Source: Mesotaenium endlicherianum
Lineage: Eukaryota; Streptophyta; Zygnematophyceae; Zygnematales; Mesotaeniaceae
DNA: 35,135 nt
Assembly: GCA_009602735.1 (NCBI GenBank)
Contig: WELA01004070.1
Location: forward strand, 78,632-113,766
Direction: 5' to 3'
A model generated the notes under the pieces. That model was not told the DNA's origin, searched no databases, and was given only the letters and a program-made list of their open reading frames with translations. Position numbers and translations under genes: made by a program. Positions 23,201 to 33,654 of this stretch are shown in pieces (the first letter of the stretch is position 1; each line of letters begins with the position of its first letter).

Positions 23201-23404
23201 GCGGCGTTCTGCGAGCTCCGTATCCGTCTGGTCGAGAGATGTACATCTGCTGTTCTCTGGAGCTACATTCTCTCCCTCCACACGGGCAGCTGAGTTTCTC
23301 GAAGGCTCATTAACCTCTGGAGATACTTCTGCATGCCGTGATGCTTCTGTTCCGACAGCCCGCTTAATGTACAGGGCGCCCTCTGGAATGGACGTGGTAA
23401 ACAT
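14727..23404 (-). CDS. Half-size ABCG (WBC) transporter of the AtABCG5/10 clade, eleven exons
   Basis: Exons, in transcript order: 23404-23096, 21901-21662, 20732-20562, 19904-19808, 19222-19164, 18432-18271, 17661-17575, 17157-16933, 16542-16399, 15738-15419, 15009-14727. All ten junctions agree in phase (GT-AG) and give 698 aa. Order is NBD then TMD. Walker [10 protein letters not shown] is at residues 137-145, the Q-loop at YVMQ, and the signature VSGGERRR at 244-251. Walker B LILDEP is near 265-270, the D-loop GLDSTSA follows, and the H-loop is TIHQPS with His302. The TMD opens at [18 protein letters not shown]. It carries [15 protein letters not shown], several hydrophobic spans, [15 protein letters not shown], the cysteine-containing last loop and C-terminal span [20 protein letters not shown]. 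Such proteins work as dimers in the plasma membrane and often export lipids, hormones or barrier precursors; the substrate here is unknown. Exon 8 has an added Pro7/Ala5 run from triplet repeats. Its donor (ATG|GTCCCC) is the weakest, but the join keeps the exact family spacing. Confidence 0.95.
16313..16390. repeat. Compound GA / TG / CACG microsatellite in ABCG intron 9
   Basis: GAGAGAGAG, TGTGTGCGTGTG and repeated CACG(CA) words lie within about ten bases of the donor site of exon 9. Alternating purine-pyrimidine runs like this can adopt Z-DNA. Confidence 0.85.
19240..19290. repeat. CACCCA-type satellite in ABCG intron 4
   Basis: Repeated CCCACA/CACCCA words lie just upstream, in transcript sense, of the exon 5 acceptor, where they read as a TGTGGG-rich strand. 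Confidence 0.7.
19596..19800. repeat. Purine-rich GGA/GCAGGA repeat in ABCG intron 4
   Basis: About 200 bp of almost pure G/A with interspersed CAG/CAGGAG triplets on the plus strand. The transcript sees a pyrimidine-rich tract that starts immediately after the exon 4 donor at 19807. Long open frames on both strands here are artefacts of the repeat. Confidence 0.9.
20167..20255. repeat. Compound (CA)n(GA)n(G)n repeat in ABCG intron 3
   Basis: CA/CG dinucleotides to about 20210, then 12 GA units to 20234, then a G run of about 15 and GAGGGG. It lies about 100 bp from the single undetermined base at 20353, so assembly across it may be imperfect. Confidence 0.95.
20715..21012 (-). repeat. Duplicated splice-acceptor segment in ABCG intron 2
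   Basis: The acceptor and first 18 bases of exon 3 (20732 downward) recur at 20891 downward. GCAAACAGCGCGTCGTCCTG is identical on the plus strand at 20716 and 20876, and a CCGCCGCCAGGC match lies beyond it. A second module, GGCAG-n3-GACAGCG-n-GTGAGCAAGC-like, occurs three times, near 20766, 20845 and 20970. The interval between the two acceptors (159 bp) is open in the coding frame. Confidence 0.85.
21910..22130. repeat. Purine-rich GAGGAA tract in ABCG intron 1
   Basis: About 220 bp of GAGGAA/GGAAGA words on the plus strand. In the transcript this is a long CU-rich stretch leading to the exon 2 acceptor at 21902, so it serves as an oversized polypyrimidine tract. It is long enough to form triplex DNA. 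Confidence 0.9.
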
Positions 23405-24788
23405 TGAAAGAATGCGAATGTGTGTGGGTAAGGAATCCCTGCTCTCGGCTCTCTGAATTTACAGGGGTTGGAAAAGCTAGCACACAAATATTTCTTGTCT
23501 TCAGATGGTGTATCCGTGCTGCTACTTCGCCACTCGCAGAGGAAGCTCATGGTGGAATGTAGCTGCTTGACGTAATAGCTACTGAGATGTCTCACGTCGC
23601 TCCTGTCAGTAGAATCAGGCAATGCTATAACTTCGCAGACTGGATACGAAGAAGTCACACATACGAAACTGACGGTTCTGTAAAAGACTAGTTTAACTAC
23701 ATCATTTATCACGCCATTCGTTTCATGACAGCTACCTGCAGCCGTTCTCAAGTCGAGGTGTTCCGCGACTTCTTTTTCGCCACAAAAGAATCCTGTATTG
23801 TCCTGTGTGCACCTCGTCCTGCCTCGTCCGAGGACAAGACTGTAGTATAACCTTTACTTAAAACATGGTCGCTCACAGGTCGCTCACATTAGACTGGACT
23901 AGAGAAGGAAAGTGACTCACGGAGAAGGACAGTCAAATGTCGAAGAAAAGTCAACTTGAGCACAATCATCTTCCAAGGTAACGGAAGGTACATGCCAGCC
24001 AGATGCCAGCAATAGCCGGCGAACTGCTGTTGCCGATGGTACGGCATAACCTGAAAGACAGTACGGTGACGAAAAAGTAAAGAGCTCATTTTCTTGCATT
24101 TTCTCATTAAATCACAAGCTACACAAGCAGCAATGAGCCTCATGCGTCGGTCCGAGGTCTGGAGTCTGGACCACAAGTGAACAATTTTCCCTTCAGGGAC
24201 GTTGACCTAAGAAGTCAAAATAAAGTGGAGCACTTTAGGTCACCTTGGCATCCTACGGTCACCTTCTGACTCTCAAGGGTCGGGCCTTTCAGCTGAAATG
24301 GACAACGCCATTGCTGAATTTAAGGTAAGCTACCCCTTTGCTAGAGCTCCACATCTGCAAGCCACGGGCTTCACTTTCCGGACATGGTCGTCTTCTGCAG
24401 CACTTCAATTCCTTCCATCACTTGTTTGAATGATTTTCATGTTGGGTGTGGGGTGACACACAAGTTGAATTTCTCTTCGGGATTTTTTTTTCTGCATACA
24501 ATTCGGAATATTATTCGAAGAGAGGTACACGCGATAAGTTATAGACATAACAGCTCGCTGAAGGGCGGCCCAACAAGATTGTAATCAGTAAGAATGCAGC
24601 GGCTACAAGAGACATCGTAGCTCGACTTTAATCTTTCACGATTTATTCTATGTTCACGTAGACGGTAAAAGTGGCGCATGTAGAGATGGAAAATAGGTAC
24701 AGGTAGCTATATTGAAAAGCATTAAGTACACGCTTAACTAGTTCAGGTCTTGGAGTTTCTTATATTTTGTGTGCCACCTCTAGAGACC
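23405..24788. promoter_or_regulatory. Shared upstream region between divergent ABCG and COBL genes
   Basis: About 1.4 kb separates the two start codons, which face away from each other. It must contain both 5' UTRs and promoters. Frames of 162 codons (23751-23263 minus) and 95 codons (24176-23889 minus) occur but show no recognised family. The first overlaps ABCG exon 1 in another frame. No clear TATA-box pair could be assigned. Confidence 0.5.
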
Positions 24789-27700
24789 ATGGTGAGGCCG
24801 TACGTTTACTTCTTAAGGGCATTGGGGGCAGTGTGCGCTCTGTTCACATGGACAATCTTGGCTGCAGCCCAGAATCCTGGTCAAAAAGGTGAGATTATAT
24901 GCCTCCTCATGCAGCGAACACTAAACGGCAACCTCCTTATGTGCATTCGTATATCTCTACAGTCTTGAACATCTGTGTGCCACTCTTTTGAGGTATATAT
25001 TCACGTAGTCACTAAAATTGGTATATAATGCGCTGGATCTTCAACCACCATGCGAAGTGGACCTTGCGAAGTTGCCTACGCACCTGATTAGAAAAGCTCT
25101 AAGTCACAGTACATTTTGGGCTCGCAATTCAGGTTTCCATTTGGATGTTACAGCACACTGATTGTAGCGGTATCGGACAACTTATCGGAAAAAACAAGTG
25201 TCCGCTTGAAATAGAAGTCGAGGAAATTCTTCTGAACCATTGGGCATTGCGCAAGCATGCTTCACACTAGGTCAGGTTAGCTAAGAGCAGAAAGGTTTCC
25301 AAGTCTCGGCATGCATATATGGGACCTATAGAGTGAAAGTTGCCAGCCCAGTGAGCCACCACTGGAGTATACTGTGAGAGGCAAAGTACGGTGGTTGTTG
25401 TATCCTCTTGCTGGCGTCTGGCCCGTGTGCAGCCAACCTTTACGAGGGTGGACTGTACGATTCGTGCAATGGCATTGTCATCGGCTACATGCTGAAGCCC
25501 CTGGTTGACATACCGTCGGTCCAAACGGGGTCCAAGGAGCCGTGGGGCTTCCGCGCCACTCTCTCAGTTGCCAACCTTGGCTCTAGGTGCACTTCCCTGC
25601 ACTGCTCCCGCTTTCCCATCGTACACGTGTGTCTCTGAAATTGTTGAGGTGGAAGTCAAGTGCTGTCTGGTGTATTATAAATTTGTTTGTCAACTGTTCG
25701 AATATGTACCTTCCAGAAAGTCAGAATGCATGCATGCTTGGCTGTACGCGTCACTGCAAACTTCCGCTGAAAATATCACGCAGCGGGAAAGAGAACAGAG
25801 CTTTCTGACCACATTCGTTGAAAAGGAGTATGGGAGTCTAGTGGATGGATGAGAAGCGCACACACTCTCTCCAAAACCATTTTGCTTTCTTGACGTTGCA
25901 CTACTTCATGACTCTGGCTGCAGAGACTTGAAGGACGGCTGGAGCGTGCTTGTGAATTACACGCACAATGAGCTCATTACATCTGTCAATCAAGTGCAAG
26001 TGGATCCCGAACTGCCCGCAAGAGGTACCCCTCCCCCCCCCCTCCCCCCCCTTTCTTGGGGCAAGTCAGGCCTGCGTGCTCAGTCATGTACCTACAAGCA
26101 CTGTTCAGTAATCAATGTATCAGGTCATCCATCAGGAACCTGTGAGCTTGCAGGTTGCCAACATATATGTGCTGGTCACAACATGGTAGGGCCCACCTTG
26201 AGATTCTCCCTTTCAACACATACTTCTGCGAGGCTACTAGACCTACTTGGCGTTGCCACGTCAGCACTACTGGTTGAAGGGCATATCCCAACAGTCTAGC
26301 CACAGAGGGAAGGGAGGTGGGATAAATTGCTGAGTGAGTGCTCAGTGCGCCGCAATCGTCGGTACCCATCCTTCCTGCTGAAAACAGCGGGTGCCAGAGT
26401 TGATTGACAAAGCGCACAACTCACAATCTCGCAAATAGGACCTCTACTCATACGAGCTGACGGCAAGCACCCCAAACATCCCATTCAAACTAACTAGCAC
26501 TGGGAAGGGGTCGACAGGCAAGGGGCTCGTGTTCACGGCCCTTCCCGGCATCAACGACAACGTGATCACAGCTGTCAACTCCGGAGGCGAGGTCGTGATG
26601 TACGTGATGAACGGCACCATCGACGGCACGGAGTTTGGCGCGCACGACCCTGTGGCCGCCCTGCCCAAGACCATGTCGCTCATCAATCCTGGTAAGGCCC
26701 CCTTCTGATTGCGTGGCCTGACACTTCTCGTCTTTCCCAACACGGACCGGCCTCCCGGGGCCGTTATGGAACGCTTGCCTAGTAAGAAATAGAAAGCTGC
26801 AGCAAACAAGCAAGCGTCTTAAACGCCTATGTGCAGTTGCCTGACCGAGAGCATATTTGGTCAGGTATTGAGTGGCACAGGGATTGTCCAGAGTTTTATG
26901 AAGGCCTCACACAGGGGTCTGTGTCATCTGGCCTTAGTTGCACTGCCGACGCATACAGGGACGTTCCACGCGCCCCCATGACACATGCCACCTGCTCCAT
27001 GCGTGCTGGGATAAGACATCCCTTTTGAGGCAAGCGTGAGGACTGCTGTGATACGTTTAAGCCCCCGGCCTGCGCCTCCAGGGGTTCTCTTGCCCCTTCC
27101 ATTGCAACCGCCAGCACTAGGGCTTGAGAAAGTTTTCCCTCACACCTGAAGGACGTTCCACGGGCCGCCAGGCTGCGAGTGCCAGCGCTTCTGAAGTAAC
27201 AGAGCGGCAGAGCCAAGCGCGGAGAAAAGATGCAATGAATCGCAGCCCGAGCAAGTTTCAGCAATTTGCGCTCTTGATCCCCCCCCCCCCCCCCTCCCCC
27301 ATGCTGTACGCATAAGAAGGAAGCTCCTTTTCTCTCTTTTTGGACATGCCCTCTCTCCCTATGCAGGCTACAAGTGCCAGACAGGCAAGCCGCACGTGGT
27401 GGCCTCCCAGCTGCAGGTTTGCTGCAAGCAGACGTTCTACCCTCCCCCTCCCCCTCCCCTGCCCCCCCAGAAGCGCAACACAACAGGCGACATTGAGATT
27501 ACCATCGACGTGACGCAGTCCAACGTCGAGGACTACTGGGCCCTCGTCACCATCAACAACACGCAGCGATACCGCCGCGTGGACGCCCCCGGGTGGGCCC
27601 TCACGTGGTCCTGGGGCCAGGGAGAGGTACTGCTCAGCCTTGGTCCCCTCTCCTCCCTGCTCCCTCCTGCCACCCTGCGCCCCCACCTGCCCGCCCGCCC

Positions 27701-28950
27701 ACGTCCACCCCACTCCACAAAGCGTTCCTGGGGCCTCATTTGAAGCGTCCAATACTGTACCACTTCCAAGATAACACTTCCAGAAGCGGCTTCCTCCAGC
27801 TCAGTGAGCACAAGAGTGGCATGTTGCAGCGGTGTTGTAGCATGTGCCTAGAGCTTCCGCCAGCTGGCACTTCTGTGCGACATTCGGGCACCTTAAAGAG
27901 CTATGGTGCTGGCTGGATCTTCCCCTACAGGAAGTGTTTCATTCCACCCCACACGCAGAAGCCGCAAGACTGCACGGCTCAGCCTAGAAGGAGCCCTGCC
28001 GGCTGTTCCTTTTCCGCGTGAATTCCCGATCCTGCTCACCTCCTCACCTCTGGTGCCAAAATGGGCATCCATTGCCGGCCAGCCAGCCAGCCAGTCGCGG
28101 CTCGTTTTGTTCCTCATGTCGTCTTCTCAAGCATGCATGCACCTGCCTGCTTGCACTTGGGACGCTTGTGGTTGTCGTGTGCCCCTTCCTGCAAGCAGAT
28201 CGTGTGGGAGGTGAAGGGGGCCCAGGTGTCGGACGCCGGGCAGTGCCTGGATGCAAAGGCTGCCAAGAGCTACTCCTCCGCGCTCCTGCAGGACGCGCAC
28301 TCGTGCGACTCCACGCCGACGTTCGTGGACGCCCTCTCCAGCGACTACATGATGGAGTCGGCGCCCGACAGCCTGGACCACACGAAGCTGTCGTGCTGCA
28401 AGAACGGCACCCTGGGCCTGGCCACCTTCCCCAACGGCAAGGACCCCAAGTTCAAAGACGTGCTGGTGAGGGCCCGAAAGAGCAGGGCCACACACACATG
28501 CACACGCTCCTTGAATTAGCTGGCCCAGTCATCGTGGGGGAAAAGGGAGGGGTTCGGAAGGGGGAGGGGTGGGGGGAGGGGCATGGGAGGTGCAGAAGAA
28601 ATGTTTGGGGACTTTGTGGGATTGAGTTGCAGCCCTGTGCATGTACCTGTGCCTTTGCCGAGATGCCTTAGCAGCACATTGGGATTGCTTGCCCGCACCC
28701 CCCAAAACCCCATAGCGTTGGCACGCGGGCCTATTGAGGGCCAGATGCATGGCAGTCCCTGCCTGACCCTGCCCTGAGCTAGGGCAATCTGGAGGCTTCC
28801 TTTTGGCGTCTCTGATGTTGCCAGAGAGGCAATGTGGATGGGAGATGACATGCATGACGTACCAGCGGGCAGGGAGAAGCCCCCGCAGGAATACGCCCCT
28901 CTGTAAGAATGCGTGCAGGGCTGCCTGATGCTCAAAGCTGGATGGCTGGA

Positions 28951-28982
<32 letters not shown>

Positions 28983-31900
28983 GGGCGAGCGGGCGGGCCA
29001 GCGTATGACATGAGTGTACGGCTGTTTGTGAATGTGCAGGGGAACTCCAGCTTTGCGCAGTTCAGGATGCGCGTGGGCAAGACGCTGGCCCAGAACGGGT
29101 ACCGCAAGCTGACTCCGCCCCACAACATCGACATCGGGCTCCCCGGGTACACCTGCGGCGCTGCCGTCTCCATCACTCCCAGCAACTTCACCGTAAGTTG
29201 CGGGCCCCCTCCGTGTGTGCTCATAGTTGCAAAGGGCTTGACGACGCCCTGACGCTTTGAAGACCTTGGGGATATGAATGTCTTGTGTGTGTTGAGCCAT
29301 GCTAAGTGTTCAATTGAGACGTCACGTCCCTGAACTGCCACGTTGGGTCACGCAGGGGTGCTCTGACACAAAAGCTTGTGCTTTCTGCGGATGTTGTGCA
29401 AGAGGGTCGCATTGACGACTCCAGCGTACAGTCTGCCTCTAGCAGGGAGGCCTGCACAGCCCAGTACGTGTCTGCTTGGCAGCCCAGCAGCCAGTTATGG
29501 TGACAAACAGTCTGTTTGTTTGTTTGAGTGTGTGTGTGTGTGTGCATGTGTGTGCGCGCTGTGGTTGTTTCTTCATTGGCGCTTGACTGCATGGGATACG
29601 AGCACGGCCTGCCGACAACAACACCAACAGCTGAAGAAGCTGCCGAAGAGGACGAAGCCGGCGTACAAGACGTGGCTCATCCAGTGCTTCCAGGACCCCG
29701 CCAAGATGCCGCCGCCCAAGTGCTGCGTCTCCTTCTCCGCCTTCTTCAACAAAACGCGCGTCGGCACGCACGCGCAGAACGGCGTGCCGCTCCTCGCGCC
29801 CTGCAAGTCGTGCGCGTGCGGCTGCAACTTCACCAGCATCTACGGCAACCACACCAAGAAGCCCAGCTGCATCGTGCAGGAGCTCCAGTCCCCGCGCCCC
29901 ACTCGTACATACATCCTGCCCCCTCCTCTCTCTCTCCCACCGGCCTATTCCCCCCCCCTGCCCCAACTCCTGCCTCTGCCCTTGGCCCTGCCCCTGCCCC
30001 TCTTCCGCCCCGTTTCCGGCCCTGAAACCTGGACCCCCCCTTGACACCTGGCCCTTTGCCCCTGACCCTTGTGAGGCAGTTTTACTAAAGGCAGCTTTCA
30101 TAGACCAGGGTCAGCCCCTCTGGCCGCTCGTCGTGTAGTGCAGGAGACTAATGCCTAGGGTCGCCTCTGCTGGAGACCCCAGGTCCTCCAAAAAACTTGG
30201 GTTGTGCAGCCCCTGGCCGAGAATCGTCCTGACCCCGGAGGCTCCGCCTTCCATCCCTGCTGGAACCGTGGTGCTGCGTGCATGCTGTGCCTGCGCGCGT
30301 GTGCATGCATGGTGGCTCCTGGTGTTGTACTAGTAGCAGACATAGATTCTGCAGCCCGCAGCAGTTTTGTCACACTGCTGTCTACACCTCAGACGTTGAC
30401 GGGACTACTTCTAGACCACCTGTGCACCCCTGTTGGACTTACCAGCTCTGACTTGAGAGTCTGTGTGTGTGTGTGCGTGCGTGTGTGTCACGTGGGCCCT
30501 GGGGGTGGTACTGCAGCCAATATGATGCTAGCCATGGGCTCCCTTTTTGCGGCCAACACGTCGCACCCTAGCCTGAGGCCCCCCTCCAACATAAGTCTGG
30601 AGGAGCCTGATGAGCACCCCGTCTCCCCTCGCTGCGGGGATGGCTGCGGCGTGAACGTCCATTGGCACGTGCGTGACTCCTACGAGCTCGGCTGGGTGGC
30701 CAAGGTGCGTTCACACTCAGCACCGTCTCTAAAGCATCTCTGGCCGTGCAGACCCTGCAATCCTGTTTCTCCTTTTTGTTCCCGACAAAAAGCGAGAGAT
30801 ATTATATTCAGGGAGGCATGACTCCAGCACCAGGAAAGAGGCGCTGAGTTTGACATGTGAATCAGCAAGCATGATTTCACGGCCTTGCCAGCTGCTTCTG
30901 ACTGTTGACGTATATAGGAGTGGTCATGCTGCAATGGTGATTGCAGCTCACAATAGTGAACAGAGGCTTGACGGTCATAAAGGACTGGTTCGCCGGCATC
31001 GAGATGGAGGGCCTCGAGAACACCACCCGCATCTACTCCTTCAACCACGAGAATTACACCTGTGAGTACTCCAGGGCCAACTTCTGGGAAAATCGTGAAA
31101 GCAGTGGCGTTCAGTTCCAAAAATACACGAGCGATTTGAGGCATTCTGGAAACCAGCACTCTACCCAGAGCTTTGCTGCTTGGGCCTGGGAACCGGGCTC
31201 TCTTTAGATTAGAGAACTTGGCCCTTTAGTAACCAGGACACTCACATTCTGCTGTGACTGGCTTCCCCCAGATCAGTGATGCGAGTGCAGCAGATGCATG
31301 CTGCCAAACACTGTTGACATGCAACAATCTGAGCTGGATCTTTCCGGGCATGCATTGACTGGCCTGCATATGCGGCACGGCTTGTCTCCATGCAGCAAAT
31401 TCCACGTTACTGTGGGGTTTCGACTATGGAAACAACTGGCTGTTGGGGACAAAGAAGAAGGCCAAACGCTTGTCGAACGTGCAGACCATCATTCAGGTGC
31501 TCGTCCACACTTTCCTCCTCGCCTCATGCTGGTGTTTCGCGCAGAATGATGACCAGAATGTCGGCTATGCTGCAGACTTTAGACGCTATTATGCTTGCAA
31601 GCCCCCCAGTTGGATCTGCTTGGCTTGCATCTCTGATACCTCGGCAGCAAGTACCCGCCTCATCCTCTCACTCATGTGGTGCCATGATGAGTGGAGGAGC
31701 ACAACAGATCCAGGTGCGGTGGAAGGCTGCAGAGTGTGTAGGCCCCTGACACAGGTGACTCGTCGCTGAGTGCTGGTTGCAGCTAGGGATCACCAAGCTC
31801 TTCAACTTGACTGAAAGCAGAGGCGCTGATGCTTTTCCGACCAAAATATACTTCAACGGCGACGAGTGCGCGATGCCGGAGTTTATACCCACATACATCG

Positions 31901-32007
31901 AGAAGCCAGAGAAACATCATGATATTTCTACCAAGGTGATAGCGATCGTAGGCGCAGTCATTATCTGTGCTGGCCTAGCATACCTGCTGGTTGTGAGTGG
32001 GTCCTGA
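24789..32007 (+). CDS. COBRA-like GPI-anchored protein, COBL7/COBL10 type, twelve exons
   Basis: Exons 24789-24888, 25433-25586, 25924-26024, 26518-26691, 27367-27626, 28199-28465, 29040-29192, 29631-29904, 30517-30704, 30947-31061, 31396-31496 and 31783-32007 join with matching phases to 703 aa. Residues 1-27 are a signal peptide ending AAA/QN. The extra N-terminal domain typical of COBL7-11 opens at DSCNGIVIGY (near 43) and runs past GTEFG. A Pro-rich run lies at 202-210. The COBRA core starts at GDIEITIDV (near 217), with CCVSFSAFFN from 434, CKSCACGC at 461-468 and CGDGCGVNVHWHVRDSY later. IYFNGDEC precedes a hydrophobic tail from about 680, as expected for a GPI signal. COBRA proteins sit on the outer plasma membrane or wall and guide cellulose deposition; COBL10 acts in pollen-tube guidance in Arabidopsis. 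Many N-glycosylation sequons are present. Intron 3 has a textbook branch site (ACTAACT) before the exon 4 acceptor. Confidence 0.95.
26028..26051. repeat. C-rich homopolymer tract in COBL intron 3
   Basis: CCCCTCCCCCCCC-type run immediately after the exon 3 donor. It is prone to slippage and sequencing error. Confidence 0.9.
27278..27300. repeat. Poly-C tract in COBL intron 4
   Basis: Sixteen consecutive C, a T, then five more C. The length is probably uncertain in the assembly. Confidence 0.9.
28939..28997. repeat. (TGGC)n microsatellite in COBL intron 6
   Basis: GGATGGCT and TGGC units grade into GGGC/GAGC units about 40 bp before the exon 7 acceptor at 29039. Confidence 0.9.
29526..29552. 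repeat. (GT)n microsatellite in COBL intron 7
   Basis: GTGTGTGTGTGTG followed by CATGTGTGTGCGCGC. Confidence 0.85.
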
Positions 32008-32619
32008 ATGAAAGGATGTACACCAGCTTACAACATTACCATCACAATTGACCCATTCCCTCACTGCAGGGTGCATGTTCAGCTCCACCTCTCCGTAACA
32101 TGAGTATACCATCTATGCAGCACACAAATGAGCCTGGTGGTAGTCACGATCAAACAAGATAGCCCTATCATGACTTATACTTCATGAAGTTAGTTGTTGA
32201 TTGTTAATATCAACTATGTCTGTACACGTTAGCGTGAAAAGGAATTTTTAGTGTGAACCTTGTCCACACGAACTGTCAAGGTTACTGTCTTGCTCAATGG
32301 GAACTGAAACATTCAAGTATTTCTGGAGTGCCAAGGAGCGTGGATTAGAAAGGTCCAAGACGACACCATAGACGCCGATAATGCAAAAAAACGATAACAT
32401 CGTCTGCAAGAGTGTGACTAAGCCTTCATAATAGAAGCATTCTGCGGCACCTACTGACCATGTGTAGTTTACAGCACGTTTTCAGCTAGTCTACTTGCAT
32501 TCTTTAAACAGACTGATGAGGAGGGCTTACAAGAGCTGCAAAGTTATGTCTTGTCACGATTCGTCTTCTTCCAATTGAAGGCAACACTTTGGCACTTGAC
32601 AGTGTTGTTCCGAGCCAAC
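32008..32619. other. 3' flank of COBL, no gene seen
   Basis: It should hold the COBL 3' UTR and the promoter of the next transcript. No coding signal was recognised. Confidence 0.4.
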
Positions 32620-33373
32620 ATGAAGGTCGTTAAAAATCAAGATTACGAAGATATAGAAGACCAAAGCAGTATACAAGCTCCTCATGTCGACATGAGCCCA
32701 ACATCCCACTGTTCTGTGTGGCAAAGTTTTTCTTCTTACTACCGGAAGGTATTTTATCACAATGGTAAAGAGCTTCATAATTGATAAAGAGAGAAGCGAG
32801 CCAATTTGAACTTCTTGTGTGTTGTAAAACAATGAAACAAAGTTGCATGTGAGACTTCAGCACATTACAAGCACCCTGTCGCTACTTTGCAAATTCGTCT
32901 ATGGATACCTGTGTTCTGCTTGGTTGTTTGTGTTTGCTCGTGCAATGCTTTTGCTTACAGTCACATAGAATGTGTTTGGTGCCCCCCATAGACTGGGCCA
33001 TATGTGCCTTGTTTAACCAAGATAGTTGGTGAGACCTGTTGCTTCAAGCTTAGCAGAGACTCCTCTGACCAGAAAGGGTTCCACCCTATGTGCGGGGATC
33101 AAGAAGTTTTCGATTGCTTGCAGATACAAGATAAAAGTTTCAAAAAGGGCATTAGAGTCTCGTATTGGACTTACCCACAATTTAGTTGTGACACCGGCGC
33201 CTCAACATATGGTATGCTTGAGCTTGAAAGTAGGGCCACTACCAGCATGACGACTGCAGTATTCATACCTGCACGAGGTCACTGACTTGATAGGATCCCA
33301 ACTTCGTCAAAGAAAGAGAGTAGACAAGAGTCCACAACGACGGGTACTGAAGAGCGATAGTATGAGCAACTAA
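32620..33373 (+). CDS. Tentative three-exon gene, cysteine-containing protein, unrecognised
   Basis: Exons 32620-32748, 32992-33211 and 33294-33373 join at CGGAAG|GTATTT, CATAG|ACTGGG, TATG|GTATGC and ATAG|GATCCC in phases 0 and 1. They encode about 142 aa ending SDSMSN. The first exon starts MKVVKNQDYEDIEDQ. The middle exon is the most protein-like: TGPYVPCLTKIVGETCCFKL, then HPMCGDQEVFDCLQIQD and SYWTYPQFSCDTG, with seven cysteines. The last exon is basic (QLRQRKRVDKSPQRR). No signal peptide or transmembrane span is seen in the exons assigned, so the 5' end may be incomplete. No family was recognised. A further GT at 33344 could splice onward instead of reaching the stop at 33371. Support is splice-phase agreement and composition only. 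Confidence 0.35.
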
Positions 33374-33654
33374 TGAGTATGACGCACGACATGCTTGAGA
33401 CTGCTGCCACCATTTCCGTTTTCAATAGGCACCTTCGCGCTTATACGTGATAAGAAGCTTCTGATGCCCAGTTTGAAACCCACCTGGCTCTTTGGAATGT
33501 TTCAGCTGGAGGTGACCACATGCCGTCGATCACTTCCAGAATTAGTTTCAAACGACATTAAAGAGCTTCTCGTCCATAAACGATTTTCAATCCTGGTTAC
33601 ATGCTGAATTGAGCTTTTTTGTTGTCACACAGAACTTTCTTGGAGATCTTGGTC

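Noticed and set aside
23263..23751. 162-codon minus-strand frame overlapping ABCG exon 1
   Set aside because: No recognised family, and it overlaps the well-supported ABCG N-terminus in another frame. It may lie partly in the 5' UTR.
26439..26517. Earlier acceptor for COBL exon 4 (ATAG|GACCTC)
   Set aside because: It is open in the exon 4 frame, but the phase does not fit the exon 3 donor at 26024 and would run into a stop. The acceptor at 26518 fits the phase, restores family spacing and has an ACTAACT branch site.
28939..28997. Regular TGGC repeats considered as a CRISPR-like or satellite array
   Set aside because: Simple 4-bp microsatellite without spacers, in a eukaryotic intron.
33395..33607. 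Frame GTFALIRDKKLLMPSL as a further exon of the tentative gene at 32620
   Set aside because: The acceptor TTCAATAG at about 33427 gives an early stop in the phase left by exon 3, and no family match is seen.
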